From positions 1-23,058 of the forward strand of contig CAJUHQ010000054.1 of the NCBI GenBank assembly GCA_910586095.1: a DNA stretch of 23,058 nt, written 5' to 3'. The notes under the pieces are model-generated. The model saw nothing but the letters and a program-made list of their open reading frames with translations. It was not told where the DNA came from and did no database searches. Position numbers and translations under genes: made by a program. Source of the stretch: an uncultured Lachnospiraceae bacterium. GTDB lineage: Bacteria; Bacillota; Clostridia; Lachnospirales; Lachnospiraceae. Below, in pieces: positions 8,673-15,306 of the stretch (position 1 is the first letter of the stretch; each line of letters begins with the position of its first letter).

Positions 8673-10996
8673 CTTCAGACGAAATTATAAAAGACTTACC
8701 AAAAGCATTAATAAACTGGTATGATTTCCAACCAGATTCCAAAAAGCTTTTTATTTCAGGAGGAAAACCAGAATGTGAAGTGCTTTTTGATGTGATAAAA
8801 GAAACAGGTGGCGAACTAGTACAAGTGGATGTGGCAATGCTACATACACTTTGTGATAGATTCGACTATATTGTAGCAGCAGGTATTATTGAAAGAAGCA
8901 CTATGCCAGAAGAGATGCTTACAAAGTTGAAAGGATTGCTCAAACCTTCGGGAAAACTTCTGATAGGGGCAGAGAATCGGCTTGCAATCCGTTATTTTTG
9001 CGGTGATAGAGATTCTTTTTCAGGACATGTTTTTGATGGAGTTGACGGATATGCAAAAGTAAGTGTACAAAGAAAAAAAATAAATGGTGGACGTTCATAT
9101 GCGAAAGCAGAATATGAAACAATGTTGTGTCATGCAGGTTTTAATAAGTGCAAATTCTATGCAGTTATGCCAGAACTTGTGCGTCCGCAGATGTTAATCG
9201 GAGAGAATTATGTTCCCAATGAAGCAATGGATGTGAGGATTTTTCCACAATATAAAAGCCCAGAAACATTGTTTCTAGAGGAGGAACGATTGTATTCAAC
9301 ACTACTGGAAAATCATATGTTTCATCAAATGGCAAATGCCTTTTTGATAGAATGTACTGTTGATGGAGAGCTTTTGGATATCGATCAGATTACAGTGCAA
9401 GGTGACCGAGGACATAAAGAAGCGTTTGCTACCATAATAAAGTATCCTGAATGGGTATTGAAGAAAGCATTGTATCCAGAAGGAACGAAAAAAATAAATG
9501 CGCTGTTGGAAAGTACCATATATTTGCAACAGCATGCCATTCCCATAGTAGAGGGAAAATTAAAAAATGATGCATATGTCATGCCTTATGTTGCAGGGCA
9601 GATTGCAACAGAGTATTTCAGAGAACGGTTGCGAAATGATAGACAAAAATTTATACAGGAACTTGAGAAATTTTGGGAGATGATAGTATCTTCTTCAGAA
9701 CATGTTTCCTATGAGGAAGTGAATTGGAGGCAGTTTGAACCTGGATGGGAACAACGAAAAAAAGACGACCCCAATGTAGATCAATGGCAAAAACGTGCGT
9801 TTGGGACACAAGAGGAGAGGGAAAATATTGGAGTTATTTTAAAAAGAGGATATATTGATATGGTTTCCATCAATTGTTTTTATACAAAGGAGGGATTCAA
9901 ATTTTTTGACCAAGAGTTTTTTATAGAGAATTTTCCGGCAAATTCTATCTTTATTAGAACCATAGATTTTATATATAGGGACAGCCCTGATTTGGAACAA
10001 CGATATCCAAAAGAAGAGCTTTTGAAGTATTTCAAATTATATGAGTATCAGAATACATGGAGAAGAAAAAGCAATGTATTTTTAGAAACGCTGCGAAAGG
10101 AAAAAGAGCTGTCAGGGTATCATAAACTGCACAGAAGAGATCCGCGGATAACTGCGGCAAACAGACACAGGATGGACTATAGTCAAGAGGAATATGATCG
10201 CTTGTTTACAAATATTTTTAAGGGTATTGATAATAAAAAAGTATATCTTTTTGGCTCTGGTAATTATGCTAAAAAGTTTATTGAACAGTTCGGACAGTAT
10301 TGTGATGTGGCAGGAATTGTTGATAATAATGACAAGAGATGGGGAACTAGTCTGCTGGGAGTAGACATTTATTCGCCCAATGTTCTAAAAGAGACAAGCA
10401 CGCCTTGTAAAGTATTTATTTGCATTAAGTTTTTTGAGGATGTACTTTCACAGTTAAAAGAAATGAATATTAAGGATATTTCTGTGTACGATCCACGGCT
10501 GAACTATGATAGACCATTGAAGCAGGTATGTTGTCAAGAAGATGCTGCGCCAAAAAAGTATCATGTTGGGTATATAGCGGGCGTGTTTGACTTGTTTCAT
10601 ATAGGACATCTCAATATATTGCGGCGGGCAAAAGAACAATGCGATTATTTAATTGTTGGTGTCGTGTCAGATGAACAGGTGATAAAAAGTAAAAAAACAC
10701 GTCCATATATTCCTTTTCATGAGAGGCTTTTGATTGTACAGGCGTGTAGATATGTGGATGAGGCCGTTGAAATACCTGTTGACAAACCAAATACAGAAGA
10801 CGCGTATTATATGTATCATTTTGATGTCCAGTTTTCAGGTAGCGATTATGAAAATGATCCTGCTTGGCTTGCAAAAAAAGTATTTTTACAGCAGCATGGG
10901 GCAGATATGGTATTTTTCCCATACACAAAAGAAACAAGTTCCACAGAATTGAAAGAACGCGTTGGAGGAATTGGGAGGAAGGACAAAAAAGTATGA
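8669..10996 (+). CDS. Four-domain protein: methyltransferase-like, APH-like kinase, Rossmann-like module, TagD-like cytidylyltransferase
   Basis: A 775-residue fusion. Residues ~1-210 look like a divergent class I SAM methyltransferase (LLKPSGKLLIGAENRLAIRYF and then HVFDGVDGY), without a clear glycine-rich motif I. Residues ~215-445 look kinase-like: IIKYP, KKALYPEG, then GYIDMVSIN (D397, N402, matching the HxDxxxxN catalytic loop with His replaced by Tyr) and FFDQE (413-416), as in aminoglycoside/choline kinases. Residues ~520-615 hold the shared module (YLFGSGNYAKKF, GIVDNNDKRWGT). Residues ~630-775 are a TagD/phosphoethanolamine-type cytidylyltransferase with GVFDLFHIGH (638-647). Kinase plus cytidylyltransferase could make a CDP-alcohol, inference only. 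GGGAG five bases before 8669 decides the start over the ATG at 8657. Confidence 0.82.
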   Translation: MTSDEIIKDLPKALINWYDFQPDSKKLFISGGKPECEVLFDVIKETGGELVQVDVAMLHTLCDRFDYIVAAGIIERSTMPEEMLTKLKGLLKPSGKLLIGAENRLAIRYFCGDRDSFSGHVFDGVDGYAKVSVQRKKINGGRSYAKAEYETMLCHAGFNKCKFYAVMPELVRPQMLIGENYVPNEAMDVRIFPQYKSPETLFLEEERLYSTLLENHMFHQMANAFLIECTVDGELLDIDQITVQGDRGHKEAFATIIKYPEWVLKKALYPEGTKKINALLESTIYLQQHAIPIVEGKLKNDAYVMPYVAGQIATEYFRERLRNDRQKFIQELEKFWEMIVSSSEHVSYEEVNWRQFEPGWEQRKKDDPNVDQWQKRAFGTQEERENIGVILKRGYIDMVSINCFYTKEGFKFFDQEFFIENFPANSIFIRTIDFIYRDSPDLEQRYPKEELLKYFKLYEYQNTWRRKSNVFLETLRKEKELSGYHKLHRRDPRITAANRHRMDYSQEEYDRLFTNIFKGIDNKKVYLFGSGNYAKKFIEQFGQYCDVAGIVDNNDKRWGTSLLGVDIYSPNVLKETSTPCKVFICIKFFEDVLSQLKEMNIKDISVYDPRLNYDRPLKQVCCQEDAAPKKYHVGYIAGVFDLFHIGHLNILRRAKEQCDYLIVGVVSDEQVIKSKKTRPYIPFHERLLIVQACRYVDEAVEIPVDKPNTEDAYYMYHFDVQFSGSDYENDPAWLAKKVFLQQHGADMVFFPYTKETSSTELKERVGGIGRKDKKV

Positions 10997-12219
10997 ACAT
11001 AAGTTGTCAGAGCATTATCAGTATGGAAAGGCCAGGACAGGGAATACTGGCTTTAAATACTGTGGGACAAAGTAGAATTTTCTTTTCAATCTATGCAAAA
11101 TTTCCAGAGAAAAAAGAGGGGAAAAATGCAACAAAATTGTTAAAAAAATATTCTCCTGAAACGGTTATAGAGCGTTACAAAACGGTGATTGAAAAATGTA
11201 TGGCATGCGATATTCAAACAGCATTTTTAAAAGCACCTGTTGTTCCACAAAAGGCAGATATCAATAGTGCGCTGCCAATGCTAGAAACTGCTATCGTACA
11301 ATGTCTTGAGTTGTGCAAAACAGCAAAATGCGGTTTTTTGCTGGTAGAGTTGCCAGTTCAGTTTATGGAAAACGATAGAGCTACCAAGCAGATCATTTAC
11401 GATTATTTTATGAATATAGCAAAGATCGCTTGTGAATATCATGTGATGCTCTTGTTAAAAAATCAGACAAAAGAGAGAGGGGGACACTTGATACGTGGTT
11501 TTTGTGCAGAAGCATTTGATGCAGCAGAGTGGGTGGACAAACTAAATCATAAACTTGGATATGATGCTTTTGGATTTTGTGTTGACACGGGGATATGCAA
11601 TATCTGTGGAAATGACATTCAAACATTCATAAATGTGCTTGGAAGTCGTATAAAGGTAGTGATTTTAAGAGAGAATGATGGGCGTAAAGATGTCTCTATG
11701 CTTCCATTTACATGTACTTATTTTAAGACAGATTGGCTTGGCGTGATTAGAGGGCTTCGCGATATCCGTTTTGATGGGGAGCTTGCGGTTGATTGTTCGA
11801 GCACATGTGATTCGTTTTCCCCCCTTTTAAGGCCTGCTCTTTATCCGCTGGTCAAAAAAACAGCAGAATATTTTAAGTGGCAGATTGAGATAGAGAACCA
11901 CCTAAAGAAGTATAAACAGTTTGTTTTGTTTGGCGCTGGCAATATGTGCCGCAATTATATGAAATGCTATGGACAAAAATATCCTCCACTTTTTACTTGC
12001 GATAACAATCCGAAACGTTGGGGCACATATTTCGATGGGCTTGAGGTTAAAAATCCCGAGGAACTTAAGAAACTTCCAAAAGATTGTTGTGTGGTCATCT
12101 GTAACATCTATTATCAGGAGATAGAAGCGCAGCTTAGAATGATGGAGATTGAAAATATAGGGTATTTTAATGATGAATATATGCCATCATTTTATTTTGA
12201 CAGGTTGTATGAAGGATAG
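10993..12219 (+). CDS. Xylose-isomerase-like TIM barrel (degenerate metal site) with C-terminal Rossmann-like module
   Basis: A 408-residue protein. Residues ~1-290 resemble the sugar phosphate isomerase/epimerase (AP endonuclease 2-like) TIM barrel: FGFCVDTGICN (193-203), RIKVVILRENDGRKD (219-233), TDWLGVIRGLRDIRFDGELAVD (246-267). Family metal ligands seem lost: DTGH reads DTGI, the HxxDN strand reads ILREN, the following D-x-H reads DVS, the first barrel Glu position reads LLLKNQ, and the last Glu reads Asp. Catalysis of the usual type is therefore doubtful. Residues ~305-408 are the YGAG-type module (FVLFGAGNMCRNY, CDNNPKRWGT), closest to that of the preceding gene. ATG overlaps the upstream TGA (ATGA) and GGGAGGAAGGAC precedes it, showing coupling; the longer in-frame upstream start is rejected. 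Confidence 0.8.
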   Translation: MNISCQSIISMERPGQGILALNTVGQSRIFFSIYAKFPEKKEGKNATKLLKKYSPETVIERYKTVIEKCMACDIQTAFLKAPVVPQKADINSALPMLETAIVQCLELCKTAKCGFLLVELPVQFMENDRATKQIIYDYFMNIAKIACEYHVMLLLKNQTKERGGHLIRGFCAEAFDAAEWVDKLNHKLGYDAFGFCVDTGICNICGNDIQTFINVLGSRIKVVILRENDGRKDVSMLPFTCTYFKTDWLGVIRGLRDIRFDGELAVDCSSTCDSFSPLLRPALYPLVKKTAEYFKWQIEIENHLKKYKQFVLFGAGNMCRNYMKCYGQKYPPLFTCDNNPKRWGTYFDGLEVKNPEELKKLPKDCCVVICNIYYQEIEAQLRMMEIENIGYFNDEYMPSFYFDRLYEG

Positions 12220-12256
12220 GATATAAAGCTTTAGAGCATTATATCCTATCCTTCAT
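12209..12256 (+). terminator. 17-bp hairpin at the operon end, spanning the stop codon
   Basis: ATGAAGGATAGGATATA (12209-12225) is a perfect reverse complement of 12240-12256, with a 14-nt loop. The TAG stop (12217-12219) lies inside the stem. There is no clear T tract, so it may protect the 3' end or act with the terminator at 12366-12391. Confidence 0.55.
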
Positions 12257-12293
12257 TTGCTAATATGCAAACATACAATATTGTGGTTATATG

Positions 12294-12363
12294 CCCCTTT
12301 TTGGCGAATCAAAAGAAAAGGGGATAGTGTGAAAAAAGTCTGCATAGCAGATTTTTTTCACAC
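12294..12363 (+). repeat. Two further hairpins in the 12220-12551 gap
   Basis: CCCCTTTT (12294-12301) pairs with AAAAGGGG (12316-12323). Next, GTGTGAAAAAAGTCTGC (12327-12343) pairs with 12347-12363 over an ATA loop, 17 bp with one G-U. Both are AT/homopolymer-rich and sit between the operon's end and the clear terminator. Confidence 0.6.
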
Positions 12364-12365
12364 AG

Positions 12366-12391
12366 GAAAAACGCAAAAGACTGTGTTTTTC
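12366..12391 (+). terminator. Rho-independent terminator of the glycan operon
   Basis: GAAAAACGC (12366-12374) pairs with GTGTTTTTC (12383-12391), 9 bp with one wobble and an 8-nt loop; the downstream arm contains five Ts and T-rich sequence follows. A weak CGCC/GGCG hairpin comes shortly after (12406-12416). From 12417 to the next gene no other structure was seen. Confidence 0.6.
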
Positions 12392-12551
12392 ATTTCTATT
12401 TGAGACGCCAAAGGCGGCATGGGGGATTTTTATGAAAGAAGCTTTATATTCTTAAAAAGTAAAATGTAATGGCATTGTAGTTTTTAGTGTGATAGACTAG
12501 TGATAGTAAACAATACATGATATAGGATTACAGTGTATGGAGGGATATGAT

Positions 12552-12878
12552 ATGAAGAGATTCGATGAGACATATGAATTGCTTGGTGCTATGTATCGTG
12601 ATGGGTATTTTCCCGATTTTTTGGTGGATCAGGTAAAAGAGCGCATACAGAAGGTAATTGCTTTTTTGGAAACAGGAGAGAACGATTTAGAAATGATACA
12701 AAATCAATTTGATGAAATGACAATAGCTATCAATGATCTACAGGAAGAATTTGAAGAAAATGATAGTGAATTGGAAACAGTGGCAAGAGAGAGCATTGGA
12801 GAAACTGTAGCATACATTTTGAAGTGGTTTGATATTCATTTGGATGTGGAAGATGCCATTGGAGAACGTGATTGGTAA
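12552..12878 (+). CDS. DUF5713-like small acidic protein
   Basis: A 108-residue, acidic, all-helical-looking protein. The pattern YELLGAMYRDGYFPDFLVDQ, then NQFDEMTIAINDLQEEF, then SELETVARESIGE and a final GERDW resembles the DUF5713 family, which has no known function. No signal peptide or membrane segment is seen. GGAGGG (12539-12544) lies 7 bases before the ATG at 12552, which I prefer over the in-frame ATG at 12537 that overlaps the binding site. It stands 112 bases before another small acidic gene. Small soluble acidic proteins of this kind often sit in toxin-immunity or stress loci, but no toxin is visible here, so that role is speculative. Confidence 0.7.
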   Translation: MKRFDETYELLGAMYRDGYFPDFLVDQVKERIQKVIAFLETGENDLEMIQNQFDEMTIAINDLQEEFEENDSELETVARESIGETVAYILKWFDIHLDVEDAIGERDW

Positions 12879-12990
12879 TATGTGGGAGTTTTTTACACAG
12901 AAAGCTTGGCGGAAGTAGTAGAAGTTAATTTTTTGTATTTGCTTTTGTAAACACAAGAAAAATTAGAGCGCAAAAAGGAGAAATTCAAAA

Positions 12991-13500
12991 GTGTATATAG
13001 AAAATAAGTACTGGAACAATTATATTGGAGATACAGATGATAGTTTGGCATTGATTGAGTATCTAGCAGACAAACGAGCACCAAAAATTTCTCTGACAGA
13101 GATCTTTTCTGATATTGGATTGGATAAATTACAGGGTAATTTTCGCCAAAATGAGGAGCCGTTGACGGTTGTTTTAAAAAATGTAGAATCGGATTATGAT
13201 GAACCATATATAGCATTTTCTTGTGCAATAGACTTGATTATGGATCTCGCCGCTTTATTGTTGGAGTGCAAAATAAATGGAAGTGTTGATTTAAATGAGC
13301 TAGTTGGATATGAGATGGAAACAGATGTGCCGATTGTTTGTATCACGGCCACCGAACAGGAACATCAATTGATCCATAAGGCCCTAGCGGACTTTGTATC
13401 AGAACCGATGGTCTATGATAGTAGTGAACTATGTTCAGAAGAGGAATTAGCAGAGACAGCAGCATTGTGCGAGAATTTAAGAAAAGAATTATATGAATGA
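12991..13500 (+). CDS. Hypothetical acidic protein (possible immunity-type), GTG start
   Basis: A 169-residue, strongly acidic protein that I cannot place in a named family. It begins MYIENKYWNNYIGDTDDS, has a hydrophobic middle (IAFSCAIDLIMDLAALLLE, about residues 74-92) that is more likely a buried helix than a membrane segment because of its acidic residues, and ends with a charged helix rich in Glu. GTG is the start: AAGGAG at 12975-12980 is 10 bases upstream and no nearer ATG exists. It follows the DUF5713-like gene by 112 bases and is followed by decayed coding DNA and repeats. The N terminus and size recall immunity proteins of polymorphic toxin systems, but this is an impression, not a demonstrated match. 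Confidence 0.7.
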   Translation: MYIENKYWNNYIGDTDDSLALIEYLADKRAPKISLTEIFSDIGLDKLQGNFRQNEEPLTVVLKNVESDYDEPYIAFSCAIDLIMDLAALLLECKINGSVDLNELVGYEMETDVPIVCITATEQEHQLIHKALADFVSEPMVYDSSELCSEEELAETAALCENLRKELYE

Positions 13501-13549
13501 TAAAAAGCTTCCAATCATCTTTGGGCGGGCTGCTATCTACTCGATATGA

Positions 13550-13702
13550 TTTGAAAAAAGTGAAGAGATTGACCTAATTTGACAACAGCAATCTAAAATA
13601 TAGAACAAACGATCGAAATTCTATGATTTTGGTGAGTGGCTACAAGAATATGAAGAGTGCGAAGAAGCAATAATAGTGCGGGCTCATGAAGAGTATCAAA
13701 AC
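13550..13702 (+). pseudogene. Decayed gene fragment with in-frame stops
   Basis: One frame reads FEKSEEIDLI, stop, QQQSKI, stop, NKRSKFYDFGEWLQEYEE and on through CEEAIIVRAHEEYQ. The coding-like text on both sides of the stops, and its match to a second fragment at 15125-15226 (gaagaRattgac then gacaMcagcaatcYaaaa), indicate a degraded copy of a gene family I do not recognise. No ribosome binding site or start is present. Confidence 0.4.
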
Positions 13703-13729
13703 AGGAATTCTAGAAATGGAATTCCTGTT
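13700..13729 (+). terminator. 11-bp inverted repeat, possible terminator
   Basis: AACAGGAATTC (13700-13710) pairs perfectly with GAATTCCTGTT (13719-13729), with an 8-nt loop and TCTTATG after it. The weak T run makes it a possible bidirectional terminator or simply part of the repeat block that starts at 13734. Confidence 0.45.
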
Positions 13730-13733
13730 CTTA

Positions 13734-13772
13734 TGCACACGAGTGTCCAGAGGAAGAATGTCAGCAGAAGCT
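13734..13772 (+). repeat. 39-nt direct repeat, copy 1, within a 12-bp inverted repeat
   Basis: This unit (TGCACACGAGTGTCC... to ...CAGCAGAAGCT) matches 13821-13859 at 37 of 39 positions. CGAGTGTCCAGA (13740-13751) is perfectly complementary to 13773-13784, so copy 1 forms a 12-bp stem with a 21-nt loop. The block looks like an intergenic repeat and not a gene; short ORFs on either strand simply translate it. Confidence 0.75.
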
Positions 13773-13820
13773 TCTGGACACTCGGCGCGCGAGTAGTGGA
13801 AAAAACCATCCCTACTCGAT

Positions 13821-13859
13821 TGCACACGAGTGTCCCAAGGAAGAATGTCAGCAGAAGCT
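13821..13859 (+). repeat. 39-nt direct repeat, copy 2
   Basis: This is the second copy of the unit at 13734-13772. Between the copies, CGAGTAG (13790-13796) pairs with CTACTCG (13812-13818). Here GTCAGC pairs with GCTGAC over an AGAA loop. A diverged third unit starts at 13886 (TGCACACG, then CAGAGGAA). From about 13915 to 14026 only AT-rich sequence is seen. Confidence 0.75.
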
Positions 13860-14026
13860 GACGAATTCACAATGCAAGTACGTGATTGCACACGCCAATA
13901 CAGAGGAAATTATGTATGCATATATATTGTTGCATAGAGTCAAAATATGTATAAATATACAAAATGCAACAAGAACTAGCAGTAAACTCATAACTAAATT
14001 GTTTTAGAAATTAATAAACAAAAAGG

Positions 14027-14055
14027 TTGCACAACTATTTTTCAGTTGATATAAT
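14027..14055 (+). promoter_or_regulatory. Sigma-A-type promoter for the lipoprotein gene
   Basis: TTGCAC (14027-14032), a 17-base spacer and a perfect TATAAT (14050-14055). Transcription would start near 14062, giving a leader of about 190 bases before the ATG at 14250. The leader is AT-rich with no obvious strong structure. Confidence 0.6.
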
Positions 14056-14249
14056 TATATTATAGAAGATAGGCATTTACATGTTTCAATATTGAGTTTT
14101 GAGTCAGTTTTTATCTATGTTATCTTTTGTATTATTAACATATAAATTACATGTTGATATCCATATATTTAACAGTGGCAGATGATAGCTTGCGATCAAA
14201 AGGATACAATGTATGAGATATAATATAATTTTTGGAGAATAAGCAAACA

Positions 14250-14948
14250 ATGAAAAAGAGAGTATACAATATAATTTGTTTATGTAGTCTTGTTTCTATG
14301 ATGTTATGTGCATGTGCGCAACAGCAGATTGGGACTAGTGTTGAAGAAGAGACTACCACAAGAACCAGCCAAGAAGGGGATAAAACTGTAACTTTTCAGG
14401 CAACGGTAATAGACATAATTGACGACACTATTTTAGTAGAACCTGTGGAGGGGGCTTCAGAATTAGGTTCTGCCGACTCATTTACGATAACTACCATAGC
14501 AAATATAGAGTTGCATGTAGGTGATATTGTTGAAATTGAGTATAATGGTGAGATCTTAGAGACTTACCCAGCACAATTAGGAAAAGTATATGCTATTCAT
14601 GTCACCCAAGAAGTTGGCGATTCTCAGTCTCAAAAAGAGCCATCTGTAGTTAAGACGTATGAGGTATCAGAGCCAGTCGAAGAAGGTGTTTGTAGAGACG
14701 ATGTAGTGATTATGGTTAAGCACTATGAGATGAGTGATGGTACTTGGAAAACAGATACACATACTTATAAATATAGATTAGAAATTACTGGCAGAATGGG
14801 CGGTAATGCTAGTAAAGATAGTACCTTTGTATTTTTGAGTAATATAGAGGAGATCACATTCGATCAAGCATGGAAAGCAAGTGGATTTAGTAGTAATACA
14901 AATGACTATTTTGATGAAGCAGATGCAAAATTTGTAGGCATGAAATAA
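14250..14948 (+). CDS. Putative lipoprotein
   Basis: A 232-residue secreted protein. Residues 1-21 are a lipoprotein signal peptide (Lys-Lys-Arg, hydrophobic core, LCAC with the lipidated Cys at 22). A Thr/Glu-rich linker follows, then a small beta-rich domain (~35-115) with VTFQATVIDIIDDTILVEP and VGDIVEIEYNGEILETYPAQ, which resembles OB-fold-like DUF3221-type domains. A second domain (~135-232) has DDVVIMVKHYEMSDGTWKT and ITFDQAWKASGFSSNT. No enzymatic motif is visible. The ATG at 14250 is chosen because it begins the signal peptide; GGAG lies 12 bases upstream, rather far, and the in-frame TTG at 14232 is unlikely. It is probably a single-gene transcript anchored outside the membrane. Confidence 0.75.
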   Translation: MKKRVYNIICLCSLVSMMLCACAQQQIGTSVEEETTTRTSQEGDKTVTFQATVIDIIDDTILVEPVEGASELGSADSFTITTIANIELHVGDIVEIEYNGEILETYPAQLGKVYAIHVTQEVGDSQSQKEPSVVKTYEVSEPVEEGVCRDDVVIMVKHYEMSDGTWKTDTHTYKYRLEITGRMGGNASKDSTFVFLSNIEEITFDQAWKASGFSSNTNDYFDEADAKFVGMK

Positions 14949-14965
14949 AGAAAATTGCAAAAAAG

Positions 14966-14996
14966 TTGACTATTTTTGGAAATATGATATTATAAT
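14966..14996 (+). promoter_or_regulatory. Candidate promoter of a small RNA
   Basis: TTGACT (14966-14971) and a perfect TATAAT (14991-14996) are separated by 19 bases, longer than the ideal 17. Transcription would begin near 15003 and reach the terminator at 15065-15096. Confidence 0.5.
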
Positions 14997-15002
14997 GGTA
15001 GT

Positions 15003-15097
15003 GATGAGTCCTATGGCAAAGCAGACTGCTAAAAGTGTTAGCGACTCGAATAGAGTGATTACACAAATGGCTATGTGGAAACGCATAGCCATTTTTA
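15003..15097 (+). ncRNA. Candidate ~95-nt structured small RNA
   Basis: A promoter lies directly upstream and an intrinsic terminator ends it, with no open frame and no ribosome binding site between. Internal pairings are GAGTC (15006-15010) with GACTC, a GCTAA/TTAGC hairpin inside it, and the terminator stem. I do not recognise the family. It could also be a leader attenuator, but the pentose operon begins 210 bases after the terminator and has its own possible promoter. Confidence 0.4.
15065..15096 (+). terminator. Intrinsic terminator with GAAA tetraloop
   Basis: AAATGGCTATGTG (15065-15077) pairs with CGCATAGCCATTT (15082-15094), 13 bp with one wobble, closing a GAAA loop, and TTTTT follows. 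This is the cleanest rho-independent terminator in the window. Confidence 0.85.
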
Positions 15098-15124
15098 ACG
15101 AAAAGAGATCTGTATACAAAATGA

Positions 15125-15226
15125 TTTATAGTAGATCATTGCCCATTTCTATCGTTTGACGAAGAAATTGACAACCTAGACACCAGCAATCCAAAAGGTA
15201 AAAAGAGCCAATTTTCTGCTATGTAG
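15125..15226 (+). pseudogene. Short 3' gene remnant
   Basis: An open frame with no start codon context reads FIVDHCPFLSFDEEIDNLDT and ends in KKSQFSAM before TAG. It looks like the C terminus of a lost gene and matches the fragment at 13550-13702 in its EEID and following region. No upstream coding continuity is seen beyond the stop just before 15125. Confidence 0.35.
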
Positions 15227-15263
15227 ACATTTTACAAAAATGTTCATGTAATAATAGACATGA
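15224..15263 (+). promoter_or_regulatory. Candidate promoter with overlapping palindrome upstream of the pentose operon
   Basis: TAGACA (15224-15229), 17 bases, TGTAAT (15247-15252). The perfect inverted repeat TCATGT (15244-15249) N8 ACATGA (15258-15263) overlaps the -10 region, a position suited to a repressor operator. It does not look like the B. subtilis AraR site. The call rests on position and symmetry only. Confidence 0.35.
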
Positions 15264-15306
15264 AGAGAGAGCGAAGTCTATTAGATACTATAGGAGGGAT
15301 TTATAT

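Noticed and set aside
13640..13891. ORFs on both strands through the tandem repeat
   Set aside because: Their sequence is only the translated 39-nt repeat (a duplicated ASADILPxDTRV on the minus strand), with no ribosome binding site.
13734..13894. CRISPR array
   Set aside because: Only two to three repeat units at irregular spacing, with inverted repeats inside them and no cas genes nearby.
15000..15060. Hammerhead ribozyme-like core (TGATGAGTC ... GACTCGAA)
   Set aside because: The stem after TGATGA pairs, but the required GAAA directly after it is absent (TCGAAT instead) and there is no fitting cleavage site upstream.
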